From Forficula auricularia (Eukaryota; Arthropoda; Insecta; Dermaptera; Forficulidae), in contig JALMQS010000225.1 in NCBI GenBank assembly GCA_024734495.1, positions 10,121,059-10,185,058 on the forward strand: a DNA stretch of 64,000 nucleotides, in the 5' to 3' direction. Within the stretch, counting starts at the first letter, position 1, and every line of letters starts with the position of its first letter. The notes beneath the pieces were generated by a model. That model had not been told where the DNA came from. It was given only the letters and a program-made list of their open reading frames with translations, and did no database searches. Below, piece after piece: positions 21,225 to 35,100 of the stretch. Made by a program: the position numbers and the translations under genes.

Positions 21225-22890
21225 ATAATATTTATTTATATAATTATTAGTAAATAGCAAATCTTTTTGTAGAAATTATATTTAAAATCTGCTTAAGTAT
21301 TTTTTTATTATACGAGAGTAAAATATTAATTTATATTATATTATAAGCACATCATGGGGGCTATTAAAAATATCGAGGCTGGGAAAAGTTAAAAAGAAAA
21401 TTTATTTCTTCGAAAGTGTGATAATATCAAGCAAAGTTAGTTAGTAGACTACCTAGTAGTTTATATTTTTAAATTATCTTTTTTACATTATTAATAATGT
21501 TTCACCTAGAACCTACTCCATTCTCCATTAACCAAATAGATATTTGATGTTGAGAAGAAATGAGGGAAATAAAAAAAAATTCAATATTTCAAAAAATGTT
21601 GGGTGACGCTTCTACTCAACAAGTAACACGATTTCCCCTCAGTAATGACGGTTTATAGAAGAATTTCAGATATATCTGACGAAATACCTCTACTGTTAAT
21701 CGAGAAACAACTTCTATTTTAAAGATAAGAGTAAATAAATATTATATTTAATATTGATTTACTATGAGTTAAGGATTCTAGGTCACTTATTTCTCATTAA
21801 AATTAAAAAATTAAAAGATATAATATTAAATATAATATTTATTCACTCTTATCTTTATTAAAGATGTTTCACCTTGCACCAACACCACAATCTCTATTAA
21901 TTAACTTCTATTTTGATAAAGAAAACTGGTTGGGGGGATATTTTATGTATTTAAGTGGCCCAAATGTAAAATAGTTGAGAAAAAACTGCTGTAATATTTA
22001 GACTGTATTTTGTAGCCAGCATCTCCAATTATCACTACAAATCATAATATTTTATGTTCCTTTATGAAAAAAAAAACTTGATTTTTCTAAAATGTGTCAA
22101 CTACAATTAGTTTTAACCTTTTTTGTTGATCTATAATCTCAAATTTGAGAAATTGAACACAAGGCTAATGATCCCCCCCAAAAAGGATATTTTAATTTTA
22201 AGATCTTAATGGCAATTTTTCTATTCTTAAAATGATAACCTTTTTTTAACTCATAAATTATATATTTTTTAACAAGATAAACATAAAATTTTTCGATCTG
22301 AAGATAAATTTAATGAAAAGCATTCTGGTTACATTTTTCATTTTTATGTATGAATAAATCAAAATATATTTTTAATCTGCCTGAAAATAATATGTAGGTA
22401 AAATATTTGTTAATACAATTGAGTGATCCAGTAGAATGCTTATGACCCAAAATTAAATGAGACTCAGAGGTTAAGGAAACGCTTAACTTAAGCTATAGAA
22501 ATAATTTTTCCACTCTATTTAGGTAAGTTCTAATGTAAAATTTCACTGATTATTACATTTGTTACATTATCTAAATCAATGTTGTTTCTATTTAGTAATA
22601 ATCAAAACATAAAACTATAATACAAATTCCAGAATTCAATATCTTATATTTATCTGTTCTGAATAATAATTTTTGTAATACTTATATGTATCTATTAATT
22701 ATATTTAATAAAACTATAAATATTAGAAAATATTTTTAATTTTCTTCCAATTGATATTAAAATAAAAAGTAAAATATAAAACTAAAGATTTGAGCATCTT
22801 TTTTTTTTCTAAATAGTTGGAATGTTTTTCAAAAAATCAGCTCCGGTTAAAATTAACCAATGAACATTAAAAGAGAAAGAATTTAATTTT
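21225..22890. other. Region between the convergent IR and GR genes
   Basis: AT-rich intergenic sequence. It contains a foldback at about 21715-21862 (arms with AAAGATAAGAGTAAATAAAT) and no recognised gene. No exact AATAAA was found close to the IR stop; AATAAT follows directly. Confidence 0.5.
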
Positions 22891-22894
22891 TCGG

Positions 22895-23040
22895 ACAAAT
22901 TCTAAGATTTTAGTAGAAATATTTTTTATATTGCGATATCAGAGGTGATTCATCCCCTCAGATTCGACTCCTGAGGAAATCACCTCTGATATCGCAATAT
23001 AAAAAATATTTCTACTAAAATCCTAGAATTTGTCCTAAAA
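22895..23040. repeat. Foldback element
   Basis: Inverted arms of about 65 bp (TATTGCGATATCAGAGGTGA and complement) surround a short centre near 22965. It lies just 3' of the GR stop codon. Confidence 0.8.
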
Positions 23041-23112
23041 ATTCTTTTTCTTATAATAAAAAGTATTCTCAATTGCGAAAATCCAAATTCACTACTGTGT
23101 GGATCGAGATCA

Positions 23113-23178
23113 CTATTTACGATCCGACAAACTCATTTGGATCATGATGACTAAAATTGTCGTTAATCCGGTGATAAA
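23113..23178 (-). CDS. GR exon 8, last helix and stop
   Basis: 66 bp, acceptor ATTTCAG. It encodes FITGLTTILVIMIQM and SLSDRK, then TAG. This is the terminal helix block of the family. Confidence 0.92.
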   Translation of the reverse strand, partial: FITGLTTILVIMIQMSLSDRK

Positions 23179-26100
23179 CTGAAATATACAAAATTAGATT
23201 AATTTTTAGCATATGTTTTTTAACTCACATTCATATTACCGAATGACAGAAAGGTCTATCTAAAGAAAAAAATCCCGCAGCTGTAAATTGAGGATTTTGA
23301 TCTAACAATTGTTTTGAGAAACCAATCAACTGAAATAATAAACAGTTTTAATACTACTAATAAAAATACATATTATGAATAATTTTTCTTATATGGCTGA
23401 ATATTGGGTACTTGGACTTGAAATAAATTGGAAGGCAATCTACAAAACAATAACAACAATTGTAAACATGAAATCATTAAACAAAATATACATTTTATTA
23501 ATAATTTTTAAGGATTTAGGTGTCGGTTCTAGGTGAAACATTATAAGTAACTTATGAGGAGAATTTTCTAGGTTAGGTTTCACAAAAGGAAATATTAAAA
23601 CAAATGTATGTTTTTTTGAGTTTGATTCACTCGATATATATTTCGGGTTATTAGCCCATCATCAGGAGTTCAAATGAAAACTGAATACAAATTTGTAAAA
23701 ACATTCAACAGGTAAAATTTTGAGAAAGAAGAGTACGTTCAGAATTTTTTTTTTTTTTTTTTAATATAAACAAAATGTTATTATTTAAAATAAAAAAAAT
23801 TAAAATTAAAAACAAAATTACAAACAAAATCAAATTAAAAACAAAAAACAAATTACAAACACCAAATATGTAATAGAATTTAGGAGCCAATTTTTAGTTT
23901 ATTAATTTTAGCCAAATTAGAATCAATGATTACATCTTTGTCAAAGTCCAATTGATTATTGAGAATACTGAATTTATTCATAAGTGCCAATTTAATTTCA
24001 GTTGATTCTAGAAGAAGAAGTCTGGGACCACCAATAATAACCCGAAATATATATCGAGTGAATCAAACTCAAAAGAACATACATTTGTTTTAATATTTCC
24101 TTTTGTGAAACCTAACCTAGAAAATTCTCCTCATAAGTTACATTTTATTAATCGAACTCGACGGATCTTACTTAGTTCGTTTGACGGGTATGCTCAGTTT
24201 GTTTAGCACCAACTTCAAAAAGTGATTTCATTTAACAATTTCGTCGTTTAGTTGTAACTAAATAAGATAATTATTTTATATCTTTTAGTGCATTTTATTT
24301 GATTTTTGAGTTCTTATTATTTTATTTGTTGCATTTAATTTTTTTGAAGTTGGTTTTATTTTTTTTATAAAAATATTTTTATTTTTCTCTTTTTAGTGAT
24401 GTTATTAATAGTGATTTAATATAATACCTTGAATGCATCTCGTAAGAGAAAGCGTAGGGCGAATGAATCAGAAAATGATAATACAATTCAATTCATAAAT
24501 ATAGAAATTCTCTTGAAACATTTGCGGGTTTTAAATGAATGTTTTAAGATTTGTTTATAAAAGATTTTATTTATTATCATTTCGATTATTTGCTCATAAA
24601 AATTAGAGATATACGTTATTTCTTCATTGATCATATGATCCGAACTTGACCAAATTAATATGGGACCACCCCTAAGGTACACACTTTGCAATAAAAAATG
24701 AATCGTCGAAATCGGTCCACGTGGCAAAAAGTTCTCGCTAAACATACATAAAATAAATAAATAGTTTGGTATTTTGACTATCTTGGAGCTATACTGATCC
24801 AAATGCAGAAAGAATCTTTAAAATCGGTTCATAAACAAAGAAGTTATGCCTGAACAAACATAACTAAAAAGGTCCAATACCAATGAAAAAAAGGACCAAT
24901 CGGAAATTATAATGAACCCAATGCAAAAAAAAAATCATCAAAATCGGTTCACAATTGGCAAAGATATCAGGTAACATAGAAACAAAAAAAACATAAAGGG
25001 AATTTCTTTTATGTTTTGTTAATGATTTCATATACGATTGTTGTTATTGTTCTTGTAGATTGCCTGAGGAAGCAGAAAAATATACTGCGAAACTTAGCAA
25101 CATTTAAAAAATTTAATTTCGAATTTATTTCAAGTCCAAGTACCCAATATCCAGCCACATATGAAAAAATTTTCATCATGGACAATAACAACACCAAATT
25201 AAGAATAATCAGCTGAGAAAGGAAGGGAAGTAAAAGATTAAAATAAACAATTTTCTATGCTGCGTAATTTTAATTAAATGATATTTTTTTTTAATTTTTC
25301 ACGCAGAGGCATTCGTGAAAGGTTGCTTTATTTTGGTATAAATCTACACCCCCGGTGCTTCACGCCCTATACACGGGTAACCTTTCTCTAGCATCTGAAG
25401 CCTCCAAGCATTTCTTGCCTTCATAGACGGAACTTAGAAACGAACAATCAGACTAATACAAGAGACTCTTCCCGACTCCCATGACTCACTGGCCCACCGA
25501 AGAATTTATTGTTCCTGATGCTGTTTGCCTATTTTATAGATAGTATCACGTAAATAAATTATAGTAGTTTATAGTTTCTGCCCTTTCCCTGTAGTACAGA
25601 TACTATCATGGTGTTTGTTCAGTCGAGCTGAAATCAATTATCCCCCCCTAAAGCCCTCTTTACGGGAAACACGCTGTTTTCGAACGCTCAGCACCCCTTC
25701 TCTGTCAAATTGGATAAAAATCGAACAAGTGCTTTCGGCAACTCTTTTATTCCTATGACCTCCAGAGACTCACTCCCAGCCACCGTCTTCCCCGTGACCT
25801 ATAACCTTCAGCTGTTTAAGACCCGTATCCACAGATACCTTCGACCCTTACCCAGCCCAGCATAATCCCTTCTTCTTCTTCTTTTCACGATGGAGGGGCC
25901 AACTCAGACCTTTAGGGGATGCACCTTTTTGATGTAACTCCTTCTCTCATCATTTTCATTAAAAAAAAAAATAGTAGCTTTTGTCAGTAATCCACTAAAA
26001 AGTATAAAATAATGTACCTAAAAACATTTTTATGTCCAATAACTAAGTCAAGAAGTTTGTAGGTAGTTTTAATTAATTTCGACAAAGAGTTCCACGCTTT

Positions 26101-29100
26101 TTGACTTAGTTATTGGACATAAAAAAGTTTTTAGGTACATTATTTTATACTTTTTAATGCATCACTGAAAAAAGCGTGTTTTTTTAGTTTTTTTTTTAAA
26201 TAAAATTTATTTTTTTACTTTTTAGTCTTAAAATGGTTACATACATCGCTAAACTAAATTTGACAAAGTAGTATATTTTCCCAATTTCCCCCCACTCTTA
26301 TTAATTTTTGTATTTCCACCTTTCTAGAGGCTCACAGATAATGTATACAAATTTCATTATTGGATAAAAATACTTGATAGGTTTCACATTAGGATATAAA
26401 AATAAAACGAATTTATTTTTGGAGAGACTTTAATCTCGATATATATATTTAGGGTGGCTTACCCATCTTCAGGAGCAACAGAGTCAGTTACTTTCTGTTG
26501 CTCCTGAAGATAGGTTAGCCACCCGAAATATCGAGATTAAAGTCTCTCCAAAAATAAATTCGTTTTATTTTTATATCCTAATGTGAAATCTACCAAGTAA
26601 TTTTTATCCAATAATTTAAAAAATGTTTCACCAAGTACCAACACCAAATTCCTTAAAAACAATACAAATTTCGGTTGAGTTTGAACCAAAGGGGGCTATA
26701 ATTCCGCCCCTCTCCCAGCCTGTTCGATTGTTTAAAATTATTGTATTGCCATCGGTTCTTAATACGTATACAAATTTTGAATTTAATCAGACTCATTGAA
26801 GGTGGTGAAAATTACATTGAAAGATTCCGTCACAATGATACATACATACAGGTCAAGTAATAAAAGCGTGTTAAAAATGTGCTCCTAGATAATTAAAAAA
26901 AAAGTTTCTATTTTAATAATAATTTAAAGAATATAACACAATTGCGTGACTATAATTTCTCTATTTATCCTGTTCTTATTAACTTTTGTCAATACTGATA
27001 TGTATCTATTAATTATATTTAATAAAATTATAAATATTAGATTATATTTTTTCTTCTCATTTGTATTTATATGCGATGAGATGAGATAATATTACTAAAT
27101 TTGTTTTGGCACCCAATATGCTGGCTCCCAACATTCCTTCATGGTCAAATTTGAGAAGTTCCCAATCAGACACTCTCCCCATTACTTTTTAGGTAGGGAT
27201 ATATATATATACAATCGGGTTTGCTAAAAATTGGTGTATTTATCAAGTATCATGAGTTATTAGTTGTGTCTAATTTTTAATCCGATTGAAATAAAGGAAG
27301 AGGTTGTAAATTAGTCATGTCGCAAAATAAATATTTTAATCATCCATAATGCATCGTCTTCGATAAGTCGCAGAAGTTTGAAATTTGAAACTTAAGCTAT
27401 TTAGAGGCAAAATGTTACCGAGCATCGCTCGGTGCTCCAGGCACTTCTTATTAGGTGCTCCATTTTTTACATTGAACATCTCTTGCAATCGATTACATTA
27501 AAAAGAAAATAATTCAGTTGAAAATAGGATCAAGAAAGTCCTCATTAGCTATTTCAATTATATAGTTTATCTATAATATTACAAGGATACCTCATTCTTT
27601 TCATTAACTATAATATTAATACGTTTCTATTAGAACTTGTTTTCTCCTTGAATTTACCTTTAAACGCGTTTCGCGATTTTGTGTATCATTAGCGAGATCA
27701 TGAATCAATAGAGCCATTCGGCGAGCCTAAAATCAAATAAAGTATTATTATAAAATACAGTGGTAAACGAATAACATTTTAATGTAAAAGTCAAGGATAT
27801 TTGTTAAAGCCAATCCTCTTAAGGTAGTTCTTTCACAAAGAAAAAAATTTAGTGAATCAATCAAATAAATAATAATAATTAAATAAAATGTTTGTCTTTT
27901 ATTAGTTAGAGACTAAAAAAATCTTTCAATTGAAAAAAAATATGAGCTTATATCGGTTGATAAGACCCTTGAAAAAAAAAAAAACGTTTTTCTTTTAATT
28001 TCAATTTTTAACCATGATACAATTTTGGCACAATTATGAAAGAAATATATTTTTTTTCAAACATTATCTATCTATTTCCCCATAATACTATGAGTTTTTT
28101 TAAAAAGGTTCGCAATAGTAGAAAAATATAAAAACCACTTTTTGACCCAAGGTTTAATTTTATTTTAACGCATATTCATAGAATTTGTATTTACTATCTG
28201 TCTATCTACCATAAAAGTAAAAATTGTCCTTCACTATGTAAAAAAATAAGAATACAAAATTTGATTGAGTTTGGTCCAAAGACTTGGAATTTTAATCTTT
28301 GAACCCTTCCCCCTCTATTTTGGATAGTTGATTAGATAAAGAATTTTTATTTTTAAGGATTTTATTATTTTTTTACTAATTACTTGAGAGTAAATGATGA
28401 TTTTTCTTACCTCTTTATTCAAAATATAAGAGACATTTCCTAAACTTAAAATGTAGAATAATATGATAAATGTGAGAGAAACATTATTCGAGAAATTCAA
28501 AATTTGACTAAGCCTAAGTTCATCTTCTTTTGGTACACCAGTACGATGCCAATTGAGAAGCTGCTCAACCGAAAAGAAAGTCTGCATCGCTGATAAAATG
28601 AAATAACTACCTGAAATAAATTATTAAACAATTTCTATTTAAAAAAATTATTATTAAATTATTTTGATTATTTATGTCCATTGATTAAATTAATAAGTTA
28701 TTTTAGGGCAGTGTTTCTCAAAGTGTGTTCCGCGGAACCCTGGGGTTCCATAAAAACTCGCCAAGGGTTCCGCGAAAAAATTCACAGCAGGTGAAAAAAT
28801 TCTACTGTTCAAATGGGGAAGGTGCAGTTTTGGATTATTTGTGAGAATCGCAGAGATCTCGAGTGTTTTCCAGCTATGAAGGACATTTTGGAAGAACAGG
28901 GTATAGATCTAAATAACAGTCAAAATACCAAAATTGTTCATCACATGGAATGTCTGAATAAGTCAATCGAACAATATTTCACTGATGATAATTTCAAAAA
29001 ACTGGAAAATAATTCCTGTGAGAAAAATCCTTTTGTTGTTAGTGAAAAGCTAGCCTCCTTTTTTACACCAGGATTATGAAAATTTTATTGAAAGGACTTC

Positions 29101-32100
29101 AGATTCTTCATTGCAGTGAGCCTATAAAATGATGGCTTTGGCAAAATTTTGGTGTAGTTTTATTTATAGTTGACCTAGAAAGCTGTTTTAATTCGCTTTT
29201 GCCATTTGCTAAAACTGCTTGCTGAATTTTTAACTTACTTATTAACAAAAAAATAAGTAGCGCAATAAGCTGGATACAGAGTCGGACATATGAGATTACA
29301 ACTTTCATCAATAAGACCTGATATAAAGTATTTTTGTAAACACAAAAAACACTATCATTCGACGCATTGATAGCAATACCATACCTATGAAAAGTTGATG
29401 TATTCGAAAATGTTTTTTTTTACTTTATCCAATGCAAAGCATGGGTAAAGTATTGTAATCGCTCTCGGGGCAAGCGTGGCTTCAAAGGGTCCTCAGGTAA
29501 AGACTACGGAACCCATGGACTCAATTAAAGTCACAAATTGTAGTATTCAATTAGGTTGAATATTAGCACGTGACGGTTTTGCCAAAAATTACATGGGGTC
29601 TCGTCGAGAGGCCAAAAAGTGCGATTTTTTCATTTAGTGCGTGCGGATGTATGGATGGATGTATGGATGTATGTATGTATGGATGTATGTATGGATGTAT
29701 GTTATCGTTTTTTTGGCCCACGATTTTTTCCACACCGTTACACCGATTGAAATGAAATTGAAAACCTACCATTAGTTTAACAAAATGAAGCGCTGATTAG
29801 TTTTTGGTACATATCGGCCCACAAACATTAGTACTTTATTTCAGTACTTTTTTAGTTTTTTCTAAATATCTTGAAAATGACTTAACCAATTTTGATGAAA
29901 TTTAATATCCTAATTAAGTACCTTGGGGACCACAAAAAAGGTTAAATAAAGTTTTTAGTAAAATTATATTTTAAAGTACTTTACTCTAGAGTAAGATGGT
30001 ACTTTTTTTAATTTTTTAAATTCTTTAAAATTTATTCATTTGAAAGTTTTAATATAGCTCATTTAGCCTTGCTTAAGTAAGAATGGATAGGCTTCTCTCT
30101 GTGAAATGCTAAAAATTTGGGAGGAATTTTTATGAGTAACCATAGCAACTGCGTTGTTTTCTTATCCGTTGCCTTTGCTGAAGACAGAGAAATCGATTTT
30201 AAACCAAAAATAGCGATTGATTCTCATCTAGTACTTGAGGAATAATCATTCTATATTGGATTTTTGACGTTTCGGTTTTTATTAGTAACCATTGCTGAAG
30301 ACATAGAGAAATCGACTTTAAACCAAAAATAGCGATTGATTCTCATCTAGTACTTGAGGAATAATCATTCTATATTGGATTTTTGACGTTTCGGTTTTTA
30401 TTGGTAACCATTGCTGAAGACATGGAGGAATCGACTTAAAATCAAAAATAGCCATCGATTCTCATCTAATACTTGAGGAATAACCATTCTATATTGGATT
30501 TTTGGCGTTTTATTTTTATTGGTAACCATTGCTGAAGACATAGAGAAATCAATTTTAAACCAAAAAGAGCGATTGATTCTCATCTAATACTTGAGGAATA
30601 ACCATTTCATTGGATTTTTGACATTTCGGTTTTTATTGGTAACCATTGCTGAAGATTATGAGGAACGACGAAAATAAAAAATAGACATCGATTCTCATCT
30701 AATACTTGAGGAATAACATGACATTAGGTTTTTGACGTTTCGATTATTATTGGTAACCATTGCTGAAGACATGGAGGAATCGACTTAAAATCAAAAATAA
30801 CGATCGATTCTCATCTAATACTAGAGGAATAACCTTATTGCATTCAATTTTGGATGTTTTGACCATTAATGCAGTAACCCTATTGAAAACGTGGAAGAAT
30901 CGACTTAAAATCAAAAAGACTAAATTTTTTGGTAAACAACTCAAGTTTGAGTGCTAAGAATGAATATTTCTATAAAATGACAAATATGCAAAAGAATGTT
31001 ATGTAAAATATTTTTTATATGTGCTTAATTTTTTTTATATGTACTGATGTGGTTTGAGATCAAAGCTTGGTTTTGATTGAAATTGTTATAACATGTACTA
31101 ATTGAGGCCTTTCATTTTTAGAGCCCTGAGGAAGCCGTCAACAAAGTTGGTGAAACGTTGGTATAAAATAAAATATTTGCATAAGCTATTGTCCTTATTT
31201 CCGTACAACAACTGATGCTAATTAGTTATTAAATAAAATGTTATTATTTATAGTTCATGGCACATTCATCTTCTAGGCTAAATGCGCTGTTTTGTAAATA
31301 ACATGCCTGAAAGTTCCTGTCGTCTGATTGGCCATCCCAGCCCGTCCATTTACCATCTACCCTTGGTTAGTGGTAAAAAGCATTTTACTTATGACATACA
31401 ACCGGCCCTAACAGACATTTGACAAAACAACTGTTATCTCGAAAAATATAATTTTTTTTGATGTTCACTTATTAGAGCTTTTTTGTAGACCAAAATGCCA
31501 TGGTTTCGCTCAATTTTTACTTTACCATACAGGCTATGGTCAAGTATTGTCATCGTGCTTGAAAAAAAGTGGTTTTTTCCTTCTTTTTTTCAAAATATCT
31601 AAAAAATGGCTTAAACTATTTCGATTAAAAAAATTGAACGAAACCATGGCATTTCGGTCTACAAAAAGCTCTCTAATATAAAAACATCGAAAAATTATAT
31701 TTTTCGAGATAATAATTGTTTTTCAAAATGTCTGTTAGTTAGTCTGTGCGTTACCAATTTAGTACGAGTTAGCGCAAAAACTAGTGTGAATATCGAAACC
31801 AAATTTCACACGTGTTTTCGGTCCATTGAGATTAAGCTGCCATTGCTCAAGTATTGTCATCGTGCTTGAAAAAGGGTTTTTTCCTTCTTTTTTCAAAATA
31901 TCTAAAAATGGCTTAAAACTATTTCGATTAAAAAAATTGAACGAAACCATGGCATTTCGGTCTACAAAAAAGTTTCTAATAAGTAAACATCGAAAAAAAT
32001 TATATTTTTCGAGATAATAATTGTTTTTTCAAATGTCTGTTAGTTAGTCTGTAAAAGCGTTATCAAATTTTGTAGGTATTTATTTTTAAGCGCAACCAGT

Positions 32101-35100
32101 GGTGAATATCGAAACCAAATTTCACACGAAGTTTTGGTCCATTGAGATTAAGAGTTGATTAGATTTTCGGTGCATATCGACCCAAAATTGGCGGGGTTGA
32201 GGGGGGTGGGGGGGTTAAAAATCTAGCTCTCGTTTGAGCAAATCAACCAAATTTGTATACATAATCAATGGACTCCCAGAAGTCTAAAAATGCAAAAATA
32301 TACTCAAGTTTGAGTTATTTACCATAAAAGAATTAGTCTTTTTGATTTTAAGTCGATTCTTCCACGTTTTCAATAGAGGTTGCCATTAATGGTCAAAACA
32401 TCAAAAATTAACGTAACAAGGTTATTCCTCTAGTATTAGATGAGAATCGATCGTTATTTTTGATTTTAAGTCGATTCTCCATGTCTTCAGCAATGGTTAC
32501 CAATAATAATCGAAACGTCAAAAACTCCATGTAGAATTGTTATTCCTCAAGTATTAGATGAGAATCGATGGCTATTTTTGATTTTTTAAGTCGATTCCTC
32601 TATGTCTCAGCAATGGTTAAACCGAAATGTCAAAAATCCAATGTGGAATGGTTATTCCTCGAACTCTTAAATGAGAATTATTTTTGAATTAACAGTTAAT
32701 ATGAACTACAAATTGCAAGTGATATCTGATTGATTATATAAAGGAACAAACATATTAATATTTCAAATGAATTTGGATAAAGTTTAGCAACGATCCGTTG
32801 CAGTTTATTTCTTTACTTACGGAAGTTTTGATTTAGTTACTGTTTAATATAGATATATATAGTGGGTGATTTTATAAAAAATATAAGACAATAAAAGTGG
32901 TTTTTCTTAACTATTTCAAAGTAAAAAAAATGTTCCCATAACAACGCTTTAACGCGCATCACAAGATTATCGGGTTCCACGCTTACTTTCCAAACGAAAA
33001 AGGGTTCCACATTCGAAAAAGTTTGAGAAACACTGTTTTAGGGAAATAAGGACAAGATCTATGCAAATATTTTTTATTTTATTCCAACGTTTCGTCAACT
33101 TTGTTGACTTCAGGGCTTTAAAAACGTCGGCCAAACATCCCAATATTTTACAAAAGAGATTAGTACATGATGTCTTGGATTGCAGAGTGACTAATTTTTG
33201 AAAAAGAGAAGATGAAAGCGGCTTTCAGAGGATCTATCATTTGAATTTGATCATCGATTCGAGTATGAATGCAAAATATTAGATTTTGAGCCTGTATACC
33301 CGAAAAGAATGATTAGTGAAATGATCCATTTATCCTTGAGTGATACAGTAAATTTAAGAACAGATACACAGGGACTTTGTGGCAACTTATAGCTTTATTA
33401 AATGAATTTAACTTTAAAGGACATCATAGATATTAGTTGAAATATTTTTACATTGCATATCAGAGAGGTTCGTCCTTTAGAATCGGAACCAAGCGCTAAC
33501 TGCTTGCCGGGCCAGTAGCCAAACCCCACATAAATTCTCTCTGACATGCAACATATATAAGTATTATAGCTATAGATTTTTCACTCCCTTCAACTCAAAG
33601 GGAATAGTGAAAATTCTGCTAAACTGAAAAAAGTTTTCAGTGACGGACCCATGGATTTTACAGTGAAAAACAAAGTTTTAAGTATCTTTTTGGGTGCCTG
33701 GAAAAAGATGGAAATTATTTCTGGAAAATCAACCCAGTATATAATATTAACAAATGAATTTAACTTTAAAGGACATCATAGATATTAGTTGAAATATTTT
33801 TTACATTACATATCAGAGAGTGTCGTCCCCTTAGGAATCGAACCCAAGTTACGACCGAGCTTGCCGGGTCAGTAGCCAAACCCTTAAGACAAATCTCTGA
33901 CATGCAACATATATAAGTATTATAGCTATGATTTTCACTCCTTCAACTCAAAGGAATAGTGAAATTCTGCTAAACTGAAAAAGTTTTCAGTGACGGACCC
34001 ATGGATTTTACAGTGAAAACAAGATTGGTATCTTTTGGTGTCTTTTTTGGAAAGATGGAAATTATTTCAAAAATCAACCCAGTATAATTTTATTAGTTGA
34101 AATATTTTTACATTGCATATCAGAGGAGGTTCGTCCCTTAGAATCGAACCCAAGCGCTAACTAAGCTTGTTTGGCCAGTAGCCAAACCCTTAAGATAAAT
34201 CTCTCTCTTGCAATGTAAAAATATTTCAACTAATATCTATGATGTCCTTTAAAGTTAAATTCGTTTAATAATATTATATACTGGGTTGATTTTTGAAAAT
34301 AATTTCCATCTTTTTTTCTAAAAAAGACACCTAAAAAGATACTTTAAATCTTTGTTTTCATTATAGTTTTATGTTAAAAATATAATGATAGAAATAAGAA
34401 TGAAATTTGTTTGTCTAATCTTACTCTTTTAAAGATTTTATTTTTGTGTGAATCTGGTGTGTTTCGTTATTTCGGTTTGAGAAAAAATAAAATTATAAAT
34501 GTATACAATATATATAGAGAAAGAACAAGGAAAGATATTTTTAGATTTAAATAGGAAATATTTTCAATCTGTTCAATGACTGGCCTATATGTGTTTGCTA
34601 TGAATGAATATTTATAAAATGACAAATATGCAAAGAATGTTATGTAAAATGAGTTTTTATATGTGTTGAATTTTTTTTTATATGTACTGATGTGGTTTGA
34701 GATCAAAGCTTGGTTTTGATTGAAATTGTTATAACACGTACTAATTGAGGCCTTTCATTTTTTAGAGCTCCTGAGGAAGTCAACAAAGTTGGTGAAACGT
34801 TGGTATAAAATAAAATATTTGCATGTTTTCTATTGTCCTTATTTCCGTACAACAACTTATTAATTATTATTAGAATAAAATGTTATTATTTATAATTCAT
34901 GGCACATTCATCTTCTAGGGCTAAATGTTGCTTTTGTGTAAATAACATGCCTGAAAGTTCCTGTTTCCGATTGGGCCATCCTTAGGCCCGTCCATTTACC
35001 ATCTACCTCATTAGTGGTAAAGCATTTACTTTGCGACATACAACTGGCCCCACATTTTGACAAGAGTCTGAAAATATAATTTTTTGATGTTTCGAGGTTA

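Larger units (their letters stand above)
28709..33035. mobile_element. hAT-superfamily transposon, degenerate, 4.3 kb
   Basis: The ends are CAGTGTTTCTCAAA (28709) and its complement TTTGAGAAACACTG (to 33035). A perfect 8-bp target duplication, TTTTAGGG, lies at 28701-28708 and 33036-33043. A 3'-part transposase ORF of ZBED/SCAND3 type lies just inside the left end (28813-29079). The interior has been filled by later repeats: a microsatellite, a 118-bp minisatellite and copies of the family at 54371-54890. It lies in the large GR intron. Confidence 0.88.

Noticed and set aside
26458..26510. Complete self-cleaving hammerhead with stem I hairpin GAGCAACAGA/TCTGTTGCTC
   Set aside because: The hairpin directly precedes CTGAAGA, but the base before it is not a proper NUH cleavage site. 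It is the palindrome centre of the foldback, so only the core resemblance is reported.
29563..29772. ORFs rich in C/M/G (plus) or H/I/P (minus)
   Set aside because: They are translations of an (ATGG/ATGT)n microsatellite.
30165..30925. Regularly spaced repeats that could suggest a CRISPR-like array
   Set aside because: The whole 118-bp unit is repeated, with no short repeat/unique spacer pattern, in a eukaryotic intron.
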